Shown: in pieces, positions 24,672 through 28,263 of the stretch | How the letters are laid out: each line of letters begins with the position of its first letter | How positions within the stretch are numbered: the first letter of the stretch is position 1 | NCBI RefSeq assembly: GCF_002104995.1 | Contig: NW_024468379.1 | Coordinates: forward strand, 1-28,263 | Source of the DNA: Linderina pennispora | Taxonomy: Eukaryota > Kickxellomycota > Kickxellomycetes > Kickxellales > Kickxellaceae | Direction of reading: 5' to 3' | Length of the DNA stretch: 28,263 nucleotides | Translations under genes and position numbers: made by a program | Notes under the pieces: model-generated | The model's database searches: none | What the model saw: only the letters and a program-made list of their open reading frames with translations | Told to the model about the DNA's origin: nothing

Positions 24672-27432
24672 ATGGCTGGCGGCAGCGCACCACCCAGCAT
24701 CATCTCGGGTCGCAACCCGATCGCCTACACGACCAGCAGCCCGTTGACGCTGTTCATCGTCCAGATCCTCATCATCATTTGTATCACGCGCGGGCTGCAT
24801 CTGATATTCAAGCGCATAAACCAGCCGACCGGTCATCTCTGAGATTCTGGGCGGCATTATGCTTGGCCCGACGGTGCTCGGGCGGTGGAAGGCGTTCAGT
24901 ACCAACGTGTTCCCGAAGGATTCGATGGTAAACCTGAACTTGGTGGCGAACTTTGGTCTGGTGCTGTTTCTGTTCATGGTGGGGCTCGAGCTGGACCCAA
25001 AGATCCTCAAGCGCAACTTGCATCGCAGCGTGGCGATCAGTGTGGCAGGCATGGTCCTGCCGTTTGCACTGGGGCATAGCGACTAGCTACGCCTTGTTCC
25101 ATATGATCGAGAAGGAGGGTAGCTTCGTGAACTTTATGCTGTTCTGTGGCGTGGCCATGGCAATCACGGCGTTTCCTGTGCTGGCGCGGATTCTGACTGA
25201 GCAGAATCTGCTCAAGACCACAGTTGGCTCGATTTCGATTTCGGCGGCGGCCATTGACGACGTGGTGTCGTGGTGTCTGCTGGCACTGGTGATTGCGCTG
25301 ACGAATAATGGTTCGGGGCTGAGCGCGCTGTGGGTGTTCTTGGTGGGTCTGGGGTGGACACTGTTTGTTCTGTTTGCGGTGCGGCCGGTGTATTTCTGGT
25401 ATCTGCGTCGCAACGGGTGTTTGCAGGGGCGCGAGCCATCGCAGATGGTGCTGTTTGTGACGTTCTTTTTTGGTACTGGTGTCGGCGTACTTCACGGACA
25501 TTATCGGGATCCACGCGATCTTTGGCGGGTTCTTGGTGGGCGTTATTGTGCCGCACGACGGCGGGTTCGCAATCAGGGTGACGGAGAAGATCGAGGACAT
25601 GGTGCAGATATTCTTCCTGCCGATATACTTTGCCCTGTCTGGCCTGAACACGAACCTGTCGGATCTGAATGACGGCAAGACGTGGGGGCTGCTGATTCTG
25701 ATTTGCTTTGTGGCGTTCTTTGGCAAGATCGTTGGATGCACACTGGCGGCCAAGTGGAGCGCGTTTACGTGGCGCGAGTCGCTGACGATCGGGTTCCTGA
25801 TGAACTGCAAGGGCCTGGTGGAGCTGATTGTGCTGAATATCGGGCTGCAGGCCGGTGTTATCAATACCCCGGATTTTCACCATGATGGTGGTCAAGGCCT
25901 TGGTTACGACGTTTGTGACGACGGCCGGCGGTCATGTGGCTGTACCCGCCCGCAGTACCAGGAGCGCATTGAGGATCCGGCACGCCAAGGCACGCGAGCC
26001 CAGTGCGCCGTCGACCGGTGCGCCAATGAGCCTGTTGGTGGTGGCTGAGCCGGCTGCAGCAGGTGCCGTCACTGATGACGTTGCTCGGGTACCTCCATGG
26101 GAAGAACAGTGCTGGGGGCATTGTGCGGCCGCTGCGTGTGTTTGCGCTGCGGGCTGCTGGAGCTGACCGGGACGCAACTCGTCGGTAATGCCACCAGTAC
26201 GAGTCGGTAGGCCGCGCGTGGTGACGGATCCGGTGAATTTCGGGTGTTCCGGGCTTTTTGCACGGGTGGCCGACTTGGTCTTCCATGGGTCGCTGTCACA
26301 GCAGCGACCAGGAGCATTTCGTCGACGCCGTGATCGGTAGCGCGCGCGACGCGATGCTGAACTGACGATCGTGTCGGCGTTTGGGCGCGGCAGCGGGCAG
26401 CCTGAGGAGGGAGCAATGACGCCCGGGTGGTTTTCCAGCATGGGCTGGGGCTTCACGACCCTGCAGCAGGCCGAGTTCATCTCAGGCCTGTTCAGTAAGC
26501 GCCTGGCCACATCGGCGTGTTCATTGACCTGGGATTGTCTGACGGCAGCGAGCTGGCAGCCCTGGCGGATGCACCCAAGAGCCATGAGGCGCCGCGTATC
26601 GTGGTGCCGTTCTTTGGCGGTTCGGATGACCGCTGGCGCTGCAGCTGGCTAGCGAACTGTGCGTGAACGCGAACGTGCAGGTTGTTGTGTGGCGGTTTGT
26701 CAAGGCCAGCGCGCCAACCAGCCAGGACGTCGTGCTGAGCGAGGAGCGGTTCCCAGGCACGACCGGCGATTCCCAGTTCGCCAGCGGCGGTGCAGACCAA
26801 GGGCGGGCTCAAGAACGAGGTTGACCCCTGGGCACAGACGCTTAAGGAAGCTGAGAGGCAGAGCCTTGAAGCCATGGCCACCAGGGTCGATGAGGGAGCG
26901 GGCAGGAGGATGCGGTCTTTATTGACCAGCTTTTGCAGCCGCGCAGTGCGTCCCTGCTGGGGTCGCCAGTGCATAACCCCCTGCCGGAGACTAATGTACC
27001 GCACTGCAGCTTGATGGGGCTGCAGACGACAGCGGGCTGCGCAAGAAGATCACGCAGAAGCTGTGGTTCCGCAATGCATCCCACGAGACCGCTGGGACCG
27101 CTGGGACCGCTGAGACCAACGAGACCGCTGGGGTATTGGCCACACAGTTCGCAAACACGTCACTGGAGACAATCGCTACGGCGACGCCACTGCAGACGCT
27201 GTTGCTGCGGGCGCGTGGATTGGCGCGGAACGATCTGATTGTGTGTGGGCGCTCCCTGGGCACAGGGTATTTTGCGCTGGAGCTGCAGAAACACAGACCC
27301 GCAGGCCACACATTCACGAAGCCCGAGCGGCAGCGTGCCCTAGGCGTGGTGCCGGAGCACCTTCTGGGATTCGGCACGTCCGCCAGTATTCTGGTGGTGC
27401 AGTCGCAGTCGGAGTCGCACAAGTCAGTTTAA
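24672..27432 (+). pseudogene. KHA1: Kha1-type K+/H+ antiporter (CPA2 family), many frameshifts
   Basis: A monovalent cation/proton antiporter of intracellular membranes. Start MAGGSAPPSIISG at 24672, then TM1 and KRINQP; continuing across frames: VISEILGGIMLGPTVLGRW, LFLFMVGLELDP, FCGVAMAITAFPVLARIL, the conserved AIDDVVSW, FTDIIGIHAIFGGFLVGV, GGFAIRVTEKIEDM, FFLPIYFALSGL, MNCKGLVELIVLNIGLQAG and FTMMVVKALVTTFVT. The hydrophilic C-terminal half (LMTLLGYLHGKNSAGGIV, then GVVPEHLLGFG and ILVVQSQS before the stop) matches the USP-like tail of Kha1. Single-base shifts, mostly extra bases, lie near 24828, 25068-25072, 25465-25471 (T6 run), 25868-25872, 25922-25931, 25947-25953, about 26050 and about 26150, with more after 26200. 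No nonsense codon independent of the shifts was noted in the membrane part. Either a young pseudogene or uncorrected read errors. Confidence 0.85.
27085..27133 (+). repeat. Short tandem repeat inside the antiporter tail
   Basis: Units of the 9-bp type 'gaccgctgg' with variants (gagaccgctgggaccgctgg...gagaccaacgagaccgct). In one frame this encodes an Ala/Gly/Thr/Glu-rich linker, a plausible variable loop in the cytosolic domain. Confidence 0.6.
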
Positions 27433-27445
27433 GCTTATTCAGTGT

Positions 27446-27836
27446 TTATTTACTCATTAACTGTGCTAGCTCATCGACAGTTGTATTCAGTGCCTTCTGC
27501 TGGTTCTCGTATGCCAGCGCCATGGCCTCGCGCTCCTCCTTTGCCTTGTTTAGAAGCTGTGCGTTGGTCGGTATAGGCGCAGTTCCGCGCAGGCGCTCGG
27601 ACAGATCTTTATCTTCTAGAAGCGAGCGGTCGAGGGCCATGCGGACGTCGCGGCGGCCGGCTGTGCTTTGTGGAGGCGTAGGAGGGCGCAAGGGCGGCTT
27701 TCAAATGCTTCATCTGTTTCCGCCGGGCCTTGAGCTCGTCATGTGTGGTTTTGCCTACGTGCGCAGTGCGCTTGGTGGTCTGTAGTTTGCGCTTGAGCGC
27801 GAGTTTCTTGTCGACAGTCTTTTTGTGTGCGCCCAT
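27446..27836 (-). CDS. Small basic coiled-coil protein (about 129 aa), one frameshift
   Basis: Start at ATG 27834-27836 (MGAHKKTVDKKLALKRK). The basic N-terminal half continues KTTHDELKARRKQMKHLKAAL. After an apparent 1-nt insertion at about 27690-27693 (minus strand CTTGCG) the next frame reads PPTPPQSTAGRRDVRMAL, then a charged helix (LLNKAKEEREAMALAYENQQ) ending AQLMSK. Removing one base gives exactly 130 codons. The frame is open upstream to 27932, but that extension is hydrophobic and probably leader. The Lys/Arg-rich N-terminus suggests a nucleolar or ribosome-biogenesis factor, which is a guess; no family is recognised. It converges on the antiporter (13 bp between the stops) and is divergent from the gene at 28104. 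Confidence 0.55.
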
Positions 27837-28103
27837 TTGGAATAAAGAAAAAAAAAGTGAGAAAGCTATGAAAAGAGAGCTGCAAAAAAAATAGCCATTT
27901 GGGTGCACTTGAGTGGGGACATTTGATCGCATGATCGAGGGGATCAGTAGCGATGACTTTTTTGCTTCTGCCTGCTCCAGCTCTGGCCTCTCTTTCCAGA
28001 ACGCGACGAGTGTCGGTTTTCTTCGCCTTGCAAATTTTATTCCCTTTTATTTTCCCAATTAGATTATACTATAGCTCCTTCACATAGTTCTTGAGATTTA
28101 GGA

Positions 28104-28215
28104 ATGAGCGACCAGAACCCCACCACAGATGGCGGGCTTGCTTCGGCCGAAGAGCGCGTCAACGAGAGGCTTCGGGCGGACAGCAAATTCCCGACGCTTA
28201 CAGAGCTTCTCCACA
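28104..28215 (+). CDS. First exon of an unrecognised gene, continues past right edge
   Basis: ATG at 28104-28106. The exon encodes 37 residues (MSDQNPTTDGGLASAEERV ... DSKFPTLTELLH) and ends at a consensus GTAAGT donor at 28216. Charged and polar, with no signal peptide. The promoter is shared with the divergent small basic gene (about 267 bp between starts). The intron and downstream exons lie outside the window, so no function can be given. Confidence 0.5.
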
Positions 28216-28263
28216 GTAAGTGACAGAAAAGCACTAGCATTGTGTATGGCGGCCATCTCTTCT

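Overview
The window reads as nuclear DNA of a fungus, probably an early-diverging (zoosporic or zygomycete-grade) lineage; a Kickxellomycotina-like genome is my best guess but is inference only. Evidence for a fungus: a VDAC porin gene with short GT-AG introns, a Bni1-type formin, a CSC1/OSCA channel, a Kha1-type K+/H+ antiporter, GPI-anchored trypsin-like proteases, and TATA boxes upstream of several start codons. Conserved genes favour G/C at third codon positions; the spacers and the small-ORF blocks are much more AT-rich. I saw no tRNA, rRNA, CRISPR array or intact transposon.

Layout. 1-334 (minus): the 5' part of an O-methyltransferase gene, broken by three 1-nt indels and running off the left edge. 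733-1050: about two copies of a ~150-bp direct repeat. ~2141-3478 (plus): a decayed Argonaute gene with in-frame stops and an internal deletion that joins the PAZ domain to the end of PIWI. 3526-6306 (minus): an intact CSC1-like cation channel. 6461-8277 (minus): three tiny proteins of 47-61 aa, each little more than one C2H2-type zinc finger. 8375-10154: AT-rich DNA with several small ORFs, some with good TATA boxes. 10129-12815 (minus): two tandem, GPI-anchored, trypsin-specific serine proteases. 13368-18803 (minus): a complete 1811-aa formin in one open frame. 20083-21326 (plus): VDAC in three coding exons plus a 5'-UTR intron. 21869-23553 (plus): an MFS hexose transporter with one frameshift. 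24672-27432 (plus): a Kha1-type antiporter with at least eight frameshifts. 27446-27836 (minus): a small basic protein with one frameshift. 28104 to the right edge (plus): the first exon of an unrecognised gene.

Two kinds of gene damage should be kept apart. The Argonaute locus carries nonsense codons and a large deletion, so it is a real pseudogene. The O-methyltransferase, transporter, antiporter and small basic gene carry only 1-nt indels, many in short homopolymers, and keep otherwise conserved reading frames; uncorrected sequencing error at the two ends of the window explains these at least as well as decay. The genes from 3.5 to 21.3 kb are clean.

There is no operon-like logic. The set looks like housekeeping and membrane/cell-surface functions (ion channel, porin, sugar and cation transport, surface proteolysis, actin assembly) separated by accessory spacers. 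The items most worth following are the zinc-finger microprotein cluster, the Argonaute fossil and the AT-rich small-ORF block.
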